From Verrucomicrobiia bacterium (GTDB taxonomy: Bacteria > Verrucomicrobiota > Verrucomicrobiia > Palsa-1439), in the NCBI GenBank assembly GCA_035577545.1, contig DATLVI010000028.1:1-64000 (forward strand): 64,000 bases of DNA, given 5' to 3'. The notes under the pieces are model-generated. The model was not told the origin of the DNA and did not search any database. It saw only the letters and a list, made by a program, of their open reading frames with translations. Below are positions 50,295 to 58,898 of this stretch, in pieces; position 1 is the first letter of the stretch, and every line of letters begins with the position of its first letter. A program made the translations under genes and the position numbers.

Positions 50295-50487
50295 CGGTTG
50301 ATCGAGGTTTGATGGCACAAGCCCGTTGCTTCATGGGTCCGTCGGAGGGGTTGAGGGCGCTCAATAACTCGGCCATGGCGGGAGTCAGGTTGTGGGCGAA
50401 AATCGTTCCATCCGCCTGGATTCGCAAATCCGTGATCGACGCGTTCCCAGTCGTTGCCATCTCAAGTTGTCCAGTCTTGGGTTTCAT
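50272..50487 (-). CDS. Small protein between the radical SAM and AAA genes
   Basis: Protein of 71 residues. Its ATG overlaps the stop of the radical SAM gene (ATGA) and its end overlaps the start of the AAA ATPase gene by 23 bases. The sequence includes ITDLRIQADGTIFAHNLTP and AELLSALNPSDGPM, a plausible beta-hairpin plus helix. I do not recognise its family. The tight overlaps on both sides support a real gene. It may be a substrate or adaptor of the radical SAM enzyme or the ATPase, by position only. Confidence 0.6.
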   Translation of the reverse strand: MKPKTGQLEMATTGNASITDLRIQADGTIFAHNLTPAMAELLSALNPSDGPMKQRACAIKPRSTDELPART

Positions 50488-51353
50488 TCGATCAGACGCA
50501 AGCCATAATTGCCCGCAATGGTCCAGGCAGACCGCAATTCCGTCAGCGAAAAAGGTCGGGACAATTCCGGATGATTCGTGGCCCGCCACGCCGGCCAGAA
50601 TCCGGATCGCAGACTCACCTTTACGGATGGCAGGTTTGCCGCAAGCCATCGGGCAATGGGTTCCCAACAGCAATCGACGTGGCCCGGCATCAGCAGATGA
50701 CGGACGATGAGTTCACTATTGTGGCTGGCCCAAACAAGGTTCTCGCGGACCACGTCCTGGTAGCGCGGCACACTCGCCAAACGCTCCGCGCAGTTGTCGT
50801 TTCCGAATTTGTAATCCGCCAGCCAGACATCGAACAGCCCGTCCAGCCAACCTCGGGCCAGGGCGGTGCCATGAGCGTTGGTCTTCCAGATGAGGCGCAG
50901 CGACGGTGGCAACGCAGCAACAATCTCCAGCGCGGCCGGTAGATGGATGGTTGGCTCCCCCCCGAGAATCATGGCTGTCTGCGCTCCGTTCTCCATGGCA
51001 GTCTTTGCCCGGGCAGCCAGAGTGACCGGACACAATGCTTCACCGGCCCGGGGGTTCCAACTCTCCGCTCCGGTAATGCAAAAGGAACACCGCAGGTCGC
51101 AGCCGCTGAGGGCGATGGCGAACGTCGGGAGCAATTCCATCTCGTCCCCCACTTCAACCTGCGCGGAAAAAACGCGGGCCGCAGTTCCGGCATGGCACAT
51201 TCCCCGTTCACCCGCGAGCCGATTGACACCGCAATGGTGCGCGCACAACTGGCAATCCGCGAGCGCCGCAAGAGCCAGCTGTGCCCGTTCGCGTGCAAGG
51301 ACCGCACGATCCGGCGCGCGTGTCGCCACCACCGATTCTTCGAGGCCAATCAT
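50484..51353 (-). CDS. PflX-like radical SAM protein
   Basis: Protein of 289 residues. The radical SAM cluster CDLRCSFC (Cys85, 89, 92) is preceded by ALSG. An N-terminal Cys set (CQLCAHHCG then GMC: residues 34, 37, 41, 53) could bind an additional Fe-S cluster or zinc, as in the PflX (COG1313) family. ILGGEPTIHLP is the SAM/GGE motif. The start ATG 51353 overlaps the upstream gene (ATGA), so the open reading frame before it is not used. Target peptide unknown; the small downstream protein is a candidate by position. Confidence 0.85.
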   Translation of the reverse strand: MIGLEESVVATRAPDRAVLARERAQLALAALADCQLCAHHCGVNRLAGERGMCHAGTAARVFSAQVEVGDEMELLPTFAIALSGCDLRCSFCITGAESWNPRAGEALCPVTLAARAKTAMENGAQTAMILGGEPTIHLPAALEIVAALPPSLRLIWKTNAHGTALARGWLDGLFDVWLADYKFGNDNCAERLASVPRYQDVVRENLVWASHNSELIVRHLLMPGHVDCCWEPIARWLAANLPSVKVSLRSGFWPAWRATNHPELSRPFSLTELRSAWTIAGNYGLRLIE

Positions 51354-52006
51354 AACTCCAATCGGCTGATCCGCTCCGACGGCAATAACTGCGGGCCACG
51401 ACGCGACCGCCAGTACGACTGCGCGGCGAGATACAGCCAGCCCGATGCGCCGCCGCCGAGAATGGCCAGCGCATTCCAAAACCCGCACGGACTGAACAAG
51501 CCGAACATAATAATCAGCCCCGCGATGATCAGGATTGCTGTGCGCATCCGCATCCGCCACGTGGCCATCATCATCACTTCCTCGTTGCCAAACAATCGAT
51601 ACCATGCCGCGAACATCGCGAAAACCACGCCGCCAATACCGACCAATCCTCCGTGGCTAAACGGGCTGAGCACCAGCTTCGTGACCGCCGTGCCGGCCAT
51701 CGCCACAAGGCAAAACACCCAAAACTGCCGCCGCCCCAACCCGATCACCAGCCGCGTACCAAGCACAGCAAAGAGGAATCCGTTGAAAATCAAGTCCGCT
51801 GGTCCGAAGGGCAACGGCGCGTACGTTGCCACTTGCCATACACGTCCGTGCCAGAACTCTCCTGGCCACAGCGCGAGCGGCCTGTAGAGGTCAAACGTAC
51901 CCGTGAGATTCCCCGCCAGCGCAACAACACCGGTCATCAACAGAAACAACAGTGGCCCGCGAAGTCCGCGCGGCAGGTAGTCCCAAACTCGCCTGGCAGG
52001 GTTCAT
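51350..52006 (-). CDS. Rhomboid-family membrane protein lacking catalytic residues
   Basis: Protein of 218 residues with six hydrophobic helices. It has the rhomboid TM2-L1 pattern WQVATYAPLPFGPADLIFN and a TM4 GLVGIGGVVFAMFAAW where active rhomboids have GxSG; the Ser is replaced by Gly (about 125). The TM6 His also seems lost in LGGGASGWLYLA. So it looks like a pseudoprotease of the iRhom/derlin type that may bind or move membrane proteins. It overlaps the radical SAM gene by four bases and starts six bases after the small protein at 52013. Confidence 0.72.
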   Translation of the reverse strand: MNPARRVWDYLPRGLRGPLLFLLMTGVVALAGNLTGTFDLYRPLALWPGEFWHGRVWQVATYAPLPFGPADLIFNGFLFAVLGTRLVIGLGRRQFWVFCLVAMAGTAVTKLVLSPFSHGGLVGIGGVVFAMFAAWYRLFGNEEVMMMATWRMRMRTAILIIAGLIIMFGLFSPCGFWNALAILGGGASGWLYLAAQSYWRSRRGPQLLPSERISRLEL

Positions 52007-52012
52007 GACGTT

Positions 52013-52252
52013 CTACTTACCGAAAAGCCGATGCCACCAGGAGCGTTTCGGTTTTGGTTCCCGTTCCATGGAAATCTTGAGGCGCTCGGCAATCGCCGGG
52101 GGCGGCACGGTCTGGAGGTTGTCGTAACGCAGCAATTCCTCCACGGACTCGAACGCGAGGCCGGCCTGTTGCCCGGTAGTCTGCTGTTGTTCGGTGGCCT
52201 GTTCCTCCGCCTGACGATGTCGGAAGCGTTGCTTCGGTGGGTCTGAATCCAT
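52013..52252 (-). CDS. Small unknown protein after the ECF sigma factor
   Basis: Protein of 79 residues with a polar Gln-rich start and a helix FESVEELLRYDNLQTVPPPAIAERL, then a basic end RSWWHRLFGK. It resembles the short proteins encoded just after ECF sigma genes in PVC bacteria, where the FESVEELLR-D helix recurs in my memory. It begins nine bases after the sigma stop and could be a small anti-sigma or adaptor. No transmembrane helix, although the WWHRLFGK end could touch a membrane. Confidence 0.55.
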   Translation of the reverse strand: MDSDPPKQRFRHRQAEEQATEQQQTTGQQAGLAFESVEELLRYDNLQTVPPPAIAERLKISMEREPKPKRSWWHRLFGK

Positions 52253-52261
52253 AAGTTCCTT

Positions 52262-52840
52262 TCAACTGTTCTTTTGAAACTCCAACGTGAATGCCCGGCG
52301 CGCGCGGTGCAACTTGCCCCGCACCGCGTCCGAGCTCTGTTCCGTCAGCGAGGCGACTTCCTGGTAGCTCAAATTCTCGTCCGCCACCAACAAGAGCAAT
52401 AACCGGTATTCGTCGGGCAGCGCCTCCAGTGTCTTCTGGATTCTCTCACCCAATTCCTTGATCTCCAGGACGCGCAGGGGGCTGTCCGTATTGGCGGCCA
52501 CGGCATCCAACGCTTGCGGATCGCCGGTGCTGATGATGCTCCGCTTCTGCCAGGCGCGTTGCGTGTTCTGACAATGGTTGATGGTAATGCGATACAGCCA
52601 CGTCCGCAGACCGGCCTGACCGCGAAATTGGTCGAGGTGGCGGTACGCTTTCAGAAACACGTCGTGCGTAATGTCCTCGGCGAGAGTCGGATCGCCGACG
52701 GTACGCAGGGCCAGATAATAGACATAACGCGAGTGTTGCTCGTAGAGGGCCTGCCACGGACCAGGCGTGGATGCCGCCGAAGGCGTTGTTGCCATTTCAG
52801 GCGCAGCCACGGGATCGTCGCATTTGACGGGCGCTGGCAT
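52262..52840 (-). CDS. ECF-type RNA polymerase sigma factor of the cluster
   Basis: Group 4 sigma factor of 192 residues. Region 2 is YYLALRTVGDPTLAEDITHD with VFLKAYRHLDQFRGQAGLRT and WLYRITINHCQN; region 4 is LEALPDEYRLLLLLVADENL with SYQEVASLTEQSSDAVRGKLHRA. It lies between the GspF-like gene (48-base gap) and the small protein gene in a run of same-strand genes. It may turn on this cluster itself. It differs in sequence from the ECF factor at 18481-19026. Confidence 0.88.
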   Translation of the reverse strand: MPAPVKCDDPVAAPEMATTPSAASTPGPWQALYEQHSRYVYYLALRTVGDPTLAEDITHDVFLKAYRHLDQFRGQAGLRTWLYRITINHCQNTQRAWQKRSIISTGDPQALDAVAANTDSPLRVLEIKELGERIQKTLEALPDEYRLLLLLVADENLSYQEVASLTEQSSDAVRGKLHRARRAFTLEFQKNS

Positions 52841-52888
52841 CGCTAATTAGACAAACGTGCGCGCAAAAAGTCACGCTGGCAACCAACA

Positions 52889-53893
52889 TTATTGCAAGGC
52901 TTCCGAGTAGGCGCCGATGAGCGGGCCGAGCAGGTTTGCCATTTGAAAAATCATGTAAACGCAGACGAGCCCGTAGGCGATGCGCGGGAGCCAACTGCTG
53001 AGAAGATCGAGACTGTGACGCCAGCGTTCCTCGTAATGCTGGGCCAGCCGATCCAACATGTCGTCCAGACGACCGCTTTGTTCCCCCGTTGCCCAGAATT
53101 GGATCAGATGTTCCGGGAATACGCCGGTGGCCTGGAGCGCGCGGCTGACTTCCAACTGGCTGTCGATGAGGGGACGGGCCACGTCGTAAGCGTGGGCGAT
53201 CCGCGGGCTGTTGATGGTTTTGCTGGAGAACTCGAGCGCGGTTATGACACCAAAGCCGGCTCTAAGCATCAACCGAACCGAAGAGATCCACTGGCTCAGG
53301 GCATAATCGAACCGCACCCGACCTACGACGGGCAGGAGGCGGATGAATTGATCCATGGCCAGATCCAGCTTTGGGGTCTTGAACGCGATACGGATGATCC
53401 AGTGAATCACGCAGGTTGCGGCGGCAAGAAGAATAAGGAACCCGACTGTGTCGCGCAGGTACTCGGGCAAGCCATAGTTTCCCTGCCCGAGTGCGCCGGC
53501 GACGAGGGCGGGAAGATGAGAGACGAATACCGCGACCATCAGTATTAGCGCGGGAAACATCGAAGCGGAGATCATTTTACGCCGTGCTCGCGCCAGATTC
53601 TCGTAGTAGTTACCAAGGGACAACAGCCCCACGTCCAGGGCGCCGCTCTGTTCGCTAACAGCGAGGGTATGCTGATCAAGGCGCGCAAAGCGGCAACGCC
53701 GGCTCTCGGCCACGGCTTGATGCAGGGGTTCGCCTTCCTGAACGCGCTCGCCCAGAAACGCGACGGTCTTCCGTAACGGACGCGGCCCGGTTTCCTGCAG
53801 CGAGGTGAGCGCGTTGCGGATGTTCACACCCGCTTGCAGCATTGTCCCCAACTGGTAATAAAAAACCGCCAGATCTTTGGAGGAAGGTCTCAT
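52889..53893 (-). CDS. GspF/PilC-like inner-membrane protein
   Basis: Protein of 334 residues with two T2SS-F domains. The first has FYYQLGTMLQAGVNIRNALT and a helix at about 120-140; the second has ISSVRLMLRAGFGVITALE with FWATGEQSGRLDDMLDRLA and a terminal helix. It is a little shorter than usual (about 400), mostly at the N-terminus. ATG 53893 (MRPSSKDL) is preceded by TAGGA. This family forms the inner-membrane platform that works with GspE/PilT ATPases. A matching PilT-like gene ends the cluster. No pseudopilin, secretin or GspE is in view. Confidence 0.85.
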   Translation of the reverse strand: MRPSSKDLAVFYYQLGTMLQAGVNIRNALTSLQETGPRPLRKTVAFLGERVQEGEPLHQAVAESRRCRFARLDQHTLAVSEQSGALDVGLLSLGNYYENLARARRKMISASMFPALILMVAVFVSHLPALVAGALGQGNYGLPEYLRDTVGFLILLAAATCVIHWIIRIAFKTPKLDLAMDQFIRLLPVVGRVRFDYALSQWISSVRLMLRAGFGVITALEFSSKTINSPRIAHAYDVARPLIDSQLEVSRALQATGVFPEHLIQFWATGEQSGRLDDMLDRLAQHYEERWRHSLDLLSSWLPRIAYGLVCVYMIFQMANLLGPLIGAYSEALQ

Positions 53894-53998
53894 TCCTATT
53901 TCGGGGCCGTTTCCAGCGACGACCACACCTTGCTCCGCAACCGGAGAAAACTCAATCGCGAAACAGATTCAGCTCGGCCAGGCGACAAACGCGCCCGC

Positions 53999-54754
53999 TC
54001 ATCTCCAGTAGCCGGAGACCCACACACCGCCGCCGCCACGGTGCGCATAGTAACCACTGACCCAAACCGCATGGCGATGGGGCGGCCAGGCCCAGCGGCC
54101 TCGCACCCACACCCAGCGTCCCCCGTACCATCCCCAATAGCCGCCGACCCACACGTACCCTGGTCCGGGCGCCGGATAGTAGACCTCTTCCACAATCGGC
54201 GGTGGCGGAGGTTGAGCCACCACGACTTCCTCATATTGTGTCGATGGCGGTGGTGGTGGTGGTCCTGCGTCGGCGCCGCCGGCCGTGTTGATCATGAAGT
54301 CGATGACCCGCTCGCTGACGCCGGCGTCCTTGAGATCAATGATCTCCGCGGTGCTCAGGTGATAGGCCGTGTGCGAATTGCGGATCTGGCTGATGATGAC
54401 CTCGTCGCTGACACCGGCCCTGGCGAGGGCTTTGATGTCCGCCACTCCGAGCGGTTGACCCTGATCGATGCGCTGGATTGTTTGTGGGGAATATTCACGT
54501 ACTCGTTCCCGTTGCTGCTGATCGATGGAATTGCCAACGATGGCGCCGGTGAGCGCGCCGATCGCGCCGCCGATTAATGCCCCTTCACCCGCATGACGGC
54601 CTCCCGCGATAGCCCCAATACCGGCGCCGGTTGCACCGCCAACCAACGCACCCGTCGCCGTGTTGTCCGGACGGCCCGAGGGAGTTTCACATCCTGTCAG
54701 CACCAGCACAAGTCCAACTGCCACTGCTGTCAGGCTCATAGAGTGATATTTCAT
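53999..54754 (-). CDS. Glycine-zipper lipoprotein with aromatic-rich tail
   Basis: Lipoprotein of 251 residues with lipobox LTGC near the start. A glycine zipper (ALVGGATGAGIGAIAGG with GALIGGAIGALTGAIVG) about 34-74 is typical of 17-kDa antigen/OmpA-like anchors. Next come a coiled region and a helix repeat (ALARAGVSDEVIISQIR, DLKDAGVSERVIDFMI), and a tail of YYP-x-PGPGYVWVGGYWGWYGGRW repeats of the YXWXXGHW type. It is oriented towards the secretion cluster but starts an unrelated 105-base gap earlier. Probably an outer-membrane anchored structural protein. No specific function is known to me. Confidence 0.8.
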   Translation of the reverse strand: MKYHSMSLTAVAVGLVLVLTGCETPSGRPDNTATGALVGGATGAGIGAIAGGRHAGEGALIGGAIGALTGAIVGNSIDQQQRERVREYSPQTIQRIDQGQPLGVADIKALARAGVSDEVIISQIRNSHTAYHLSTAEIIDLKDAGVSERVIDFMINTAGGADAGPPPPPPSTQYEEVVVAQPPPPPIVEEVYYPAPGPGYVWVGGYWGWYGGRWVWVRGRWAWPPHRHAVWVSGYYAHRGGGGVWVSGYWR

Positions 54755-54917
54755 ATTTCGCTCCTTACGTTCTTCTTAGACAAACATAACCACGCAGACG
54801 TTACATGCAACTTTTAAACCGTTGATTCCCATCCACAAACAACTCCGAGATACCAGGCTTTATGCAAACAGTAACACCGCGGAATCCAGATAGTTCTTCG
54901 GGCCTGATTTTTCCAAC

Positions 54918-54946
54918 TTGACTGAACGGTCAACTCCAACGATAGT
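54918..54946 (+). promoter_or_regulatory. TetR-type operator overlapping the efflux promoter
   Basis: TTGACTGAACGGTCAA at 54918-54933 is a near-palindromic TetR-like operator (12 of 16 bases symmetric). TTGACT in it acts as a -35 box, followed by 17 bases and GATAGT (54941-54946). The ATG of the tetR gene lies 19 bases on. Binding there would block transcription, implying autoregulation. Confidence 0.68.
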
Positions 54947-54964
54947 TTTGACCGGTAGCGAAGT

Positions 54965-55594
54965 ATGAAACCTGAATGCGAGACCAAACAGAAGTTGTTG
55001 GATACCGCGATGCGGCTCATTTGGGAGCAAAGCTACGGAGCGGTCAGCGTGGATCACATTTGCGAGCAGGCTGGCTCCAAGAAGGGTAGCTTCTATCATT
55101 TCTTCCCATCGAAGTCGGATTTGGCGGTCGCGGCGATTGATGATCATTGGCGAAAGTTGCGGCCCGATCTTGACCGCATTTTTTCGCCGCAGTCGCCGCC
55201 ATTGGAACGACTGGCAGGGTATTGCGCTTTTATTTATGAGCAACAGCATCAGCAAATGCAGAGATTTGGCAGGGTTTGCGGGTGTGCTTTCACTTCCCTG
55301 GGCTCCGAGTTGAGCACGCAGGACGAAAAAATCCGAAAGAAATCGCTTCAGATCATGGAGTGGCGCTGCAAGTATCTGGCGGCGGCAATCCGGGACGCCG
55401 TCCGGGAGGGGCTGGTACCGGAGCAGGACTGTGAGGCCAAAGCCCGCGACCTTTACGGCAGCGTTCTGGGAGTGCTCTTGCAGGCAAAAATCGAAAACAA
55501 CCTGGCGATCATCCGCCATTTGAAGCCGACGATCTTTCGATTGATTGGCGTGCCCGAAAAGGAAATCGCGAGCGCGCCAGGCCGCCAACCGTAA
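54965..55594 (+). CDS. TetR family transcriptional regulator of the efflux operon
   Basis: Repressor of 209 residues. The N-terminal HTH is complete: KQKLLDTAMRLIWEQSYGAV, SVDHICEQAGSKKGSFYHFF with the conserved F-Y-x-F-F helix. The rest is the variable ligand domain. It is the first gene of an operon with an RND permease, adaptor and outer-membrane factor and sits behind an operator that overlaps its promoter, so it probably controls them in response to a drug or metabolite. The ligand is unknown. Confidence 0.9.
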   Translation: MKPECETKQKLLDTAMRLIWEQSYGAVSVDHICEQAGSKKGSFYHFFPSKSDLAVAAIDDHWRKLRPDLDRIFSPQSPPLERLAGYCAFIYEQQHQQMQRFGRVCGCAFTSLGSELSTQDEKIRKKSLQIMEWRCKYLAAAIRDAVREGLVPEQDCEAKARDLYGSVLGVLLQAKIENNLAIIRHLKPTIFRLIGVPEKEIASAPGRQP

Positions 55595-55658
55595 TGCTAG
55601 ACCAGTTGGTCAAGACCATGAATATGATTTGCCATCGTAGCTGTTCACGGAGGACGCC

Positions 55659-58600
55659 ATGTGGATTGTCCGCCTAGCGCTTCGTCGTCCCTATACCTTT
55701 GTCGTGGCGGCATTGCTGCTCTTGTTATTGACGCCGTTCATTCTGCTGCGCACACCAACGGACATTTTTCCTGCCATTAATATTCCAGTCGTCAGCATCG
55801 TCTGGAACTATACCGGCTTGAACGCGGTGGAGATGGAAAACCGCATTGTCTACAATGAGGAGCGCTTCCTGACCACGACGGTCAACAATATCGAGCACAT
55901 CGAGTCCTCTTCCTATAACGGCATCGGCGTCATCAAAGTGTTCTTTCGCCAGGGGACCTCGGCGGACGCTGGCGTGGCGCAGATTACAGCCGTCTCACAG
56001 ACTGCTTTGCGCGTGCTGCCACCCGGGACCACGCCGCCGCTTATTATCCAGTACAACGCATCCACGGTCCCCATCCTTCAATATGGCGTCAGCAGCCAGA
56101 CACTTTCCGAGCAGGAAGTTTTCGACACCAGCGTGAACCAGATCCGCGTCGGCCTGATCACCGTGCAAGGCGCAGCCATCCCGTTCCCGTACGGCGGCAA
56201 ACAACGTCTGGTATCCGTGGACCTTGATCTGAAAGCGTTACAGTCCCAGAACCTTTCTCCCGCCGATGTCGTCACGGCGATCACTCTCCAGAATTTCGTA
56301 CTACCCAGCGGCACGGCGAAGATCGGCTCCACGGAATACGACATCAACCTTAATACCAGCCCAAAATTGCTGGAGGAATTGAATGATCTGCCAATCAAGA
56401 CCATTAACGGGGCCGTGATCCGTGTTCGGGATGTGGCCCAGGTGCGCGATGGTTATCTGCCCCAGCAAAATGTTGTCCGCCAGGACGGCCTTCGCAGCGT
56501 GTTGATCAGTATTCTCAAGACCGGGACAGCCTCGACCTTGAGTGTTGCGAAGGGCGTCAAGCAAGCGATGGCGGCTGCGATGAACACGGTTTCCGATAAA
56601 CTCGTTGTGAAGCAATTCATCGATCAGTCAGTCTTCGTACGCTCCGCCATCTCGGGTGTGGTACGCGAGGGCGTGATCGCGGCATGTTTAACGGCGATTA
56701 TGATCCTTTTGTTTCTGGGTTCGTGGCGGGGCACGGTCATCATCGCCCTCTCGATTCCACTTTCGGTGCTGGTCTCATTGGCCACGCTGAGCGCATTGGG
56801 CGAAACGATCAACCTGATGACCTTGGGTGGGTTGGCACTGGCCGTCGGCATACTCGTGGACGACGCGACGGTTGAGTTGGAGAATGTCCACCGTCAAATG
56901 GCGCTGGGGAAGCCGACCATCCAGGCGATTCTGGACGGAGCGCAGGAAATCGCGTTGCCGGCATTTGTCTCCACGCTGTGCATCTGCATTGTGTTCGTGC
57001 CCATGTTTTTCCTGACGGGTGTGGCGCGGTATTTGTTCGTGCCACTGGCGGAGGCGGTGGTGTTCGCCATGCTGGCCAGCTATGCACTGTCCCGAACACT
57101 GGTGCCGACGATGGTAATGTTTTTTTACCGTCACGTGGAGTATCACGGCCACGGCGCCGATCCCAGCAAGGTCGCGCCGTGGTTGCGTCCGTTTGCCCGG
57201 ATACAAGTCAGCTTTGAAAAGGGTTTTGACAAACTGCGGGAGAACTACCGGTTCCTGCTTGGCGTCGTCTTTGAGCACCGGATCCTCTTTGCCGTGATAT
57301 TCCTGGCATTTTGCCTCGGCTCGTGCCTGCTGATCCCGTTTCTCGGACAGGATTTCTTTCCGTCAGTTGACGCGGGAACCTTTCGGTTGCACGCACGGGT
57401 TCACAGCGGCACGCGTATTGAGGAGACCGCCAAGGCGATCGATGAGATCGAAGCCGATATTCGCCAGGAGATCCCCCACAAAGAATTACACGGCATTCTC
57501 GATAACATTGGCTTGCCGAACTCGTCAATCAACCTCACGTATAGCGACAGTGGCGTCTCGGGGCCAAATGACGCGGACATTCTGGTCTCACTCAATGAAG
57601 GACATCGGCCCACCGCCGAGTATGTCCGTCGTTTGCGGCTCCGTTTGAACCGCAATTTTCCTGGGACGACATTTTATTTTCTGCCGGCGGACATTGTCAG
57701 CCAAACGATCAACTTCGGCTTGCCCGCGCCGTTCGACATTCAGGTGGTTGGTCGTGACCAGGTTAAGAACCGCGAAGTGGCCGCGCGCTTGATTGACAAA
57801 ATTCGCCGGATCCCCGGCGCGGTCGATGTGCGCATCCAGCAACCCGGCGACCGGCCCAAGCTCGATTTCGCGATCGATCGCACGAAGGCCTCCGAGATGG
57901 GACTGACGGAGAATGACGTGGCCAACTCGGTGTTGCTGAACCTCAGCGGCAGCAGCCAGGTAACGCCTTCCTACTGGGTGAATTTTGGCCTCGGGATCCA
58001 GTATGTATTGAACATCCGCGCCCCCGAGTACCGCATGGATTCACTAACCGATATCAACTCGATGCCGGTAAGCGCCAGTCAGCCCGGCGCCGGCAATGGC
58101 CAACTACTCTCGAATCTCGCCAGCTTCAAGCGCGGCGCGGGACCGCCAGTCGTCTCTCATTATGATGTGCGGCCTGTGCTCGATATCTTTGGCGGCGTCA
58201 GCGGTCGCGACCTGGGCGGGGTGTTGCGGGATATCCAGCCGTTGATCAAACAGGCGGAGAAAGAACTGCCGCGTGGCAGCCTCATCTTGCTGCGCGGTCA
58301 GGCGGAAACGATGCATTCCAGTTTCATCGGGCTGAGCATCGGCTTGGTGGGGGCCATTGCGCTCATTTATTTGCTGTTGGTCGTCAACTTCCAGAGTTGG
58401 CTCGACCCGTTCATCATCATCACAGCGCTGCCGGGCGCGCTTGCCGGTGTGGTCTGGGCCTTGCATATCACAATCACCACGGTCAGCGTTCCGGCTCTGA
58501 TGGGCGCCATCATGAGCCTCGGCGTTGCCACGGCAAATTCCGTTCTCGTGGTTACTTTCGCGCGAAATCACCTGCGCGAAGGACATGACTCGCTGCAATC

Positions 58601-58886
58601 GGCCCTGGAGGCCGGGGTCGGCCGTCTGCGTCCGGTAATTATGACCGCTCTGGCCATGATCATCGGCATGCTTCCCATGGCCCTGGGCTTTGGGGAGGGC
58701 GGCGAACAGAATGCGCCCCTGGGTCGCGCGGTCATTGGCGGCCTGGTCGTCGCCACCTTTGCCACACTCTTTTTTGTGCCGGTTGTGTTCAGTCTGTTGC
58801 GCCGTCGTGCGACGACTTCGAACCAGGAGAAAGTCGATGCGGTGATCGCGTCACACGGCATTCTGCCAACTACAGTGCATACATGA
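55659..58886 (+). CDS. RND efflux permease (HAE-1/AcrB-like)
   Basis: Inner-membrane proton antiporter of 1075 residues with the twelve-helix RND layout. The TM4 motif VGILVDDATVELENVHRQM carries the paired Asp of proton relay. The periplasmic domains between TM1-2 and TM7-8 are of full size. TM1 has RPYTFVVAALLLLLLTPF and TM10-11 end with AMIIGMLPMALGFGEGGEQN. The family is HAE rather than heavy-metal (no CusA-like Met set visible). GGAGG precedes the ATG by five bases. It follows tetR by 64 bases and is followed by its adaptor. Confidence 0.92.
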   Translation: MWIVRLALRRPYTFVVAALLLLLLTPFILLRTPTDIFPAINIPVVSIVWNYTGLNAVEMENRIVYNEERFLTTTVNNIEHIESSSYNGIGVIKVFFRQGTSADAGVAQITAVSQTALRVLPPGTTPPLIIQYNASTVPILQYGVSSQTLSEQEVFDTSVNQIRVGLITVQGAAIPFPYGGKQRLVSVDLDLKALQSQNLSPADVVTAITLQNFVLPSGTAKIGSTEYDINLNTSPKLLEELNDLPIKTINGAVIRVRDVAQVRDGYLPQQNVVRQDGLRSVLISILKTGTASTLSVAKGVKQAMAAAMNTVSDKLVVKQFIDQSVFVRSAISGVVREGVIAACLTAIMILLFLGSWRGTVIIALSIPLSVLVSLATLSALGETINLMTLGGLALAVGILVDDATVELENVHRQMALGKPTIQAILDGAQEIALPAFVSTLCICIVFVPMFFLTGVARYLFVPLAEAVVFAMLASYALSRTLVPTMVMFFYRHVEYHGHGADPSKVAPWLRPFARIQVSFEKGFDKLRENYRFLLGVVFEHRILFAVIFLAFCLGSCLLIPFLGQDFFPSVDAGTFRLHARVHSGTRIEETAKAIDEIEADIRQEIPHKELHGILDNIGLPNSSINLTYSDSGVSGPNDADILVSLNEGHRPTAEYVRRLRLRLNRNFPGTTFYFLPADIVSQTINFGLPAPFDIQVVGRDQVKNREVAARLIDKIRRIPGAVDVRIQQPGDRPKLDFAIDRTKASEMGLTENDVANSVLLNLSGSSQVTPSYWVNFGLGIQYVLNIRAPEYRMDSLTDINSMPVSASQPGAGNGQLLSNLASFKRGAGPPVVSHYDVRPVLDIFGGVSGRDLGGVLRDIQPLIKQAEKELPRGSLILLRGQAETMHSSFIGLSIGLVGAIALIYLLLVVNFQSWLDPFIIITALPGALAGVVWALHITITTVSVPALMGAIMSLGVATANSVLVVTFARNHLREGHDSLQSALEAGVGRLRPVIMTALAMIIGMLPMALGFGEGGEQNAPLGRAVIGGLVVATFATLFFVPVVFSLLRRRATTSNQEKVDAVIASHGILPTTVHT

Positions 58887-58898
58887 GGAAACGTTGTT

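Noticed and set aside
50943-51887. Open frame of 314 codons on the plus strand
   Set aside because: It runs antisense to the radical SAM and rhomboid genes, both with recognisable motifs.
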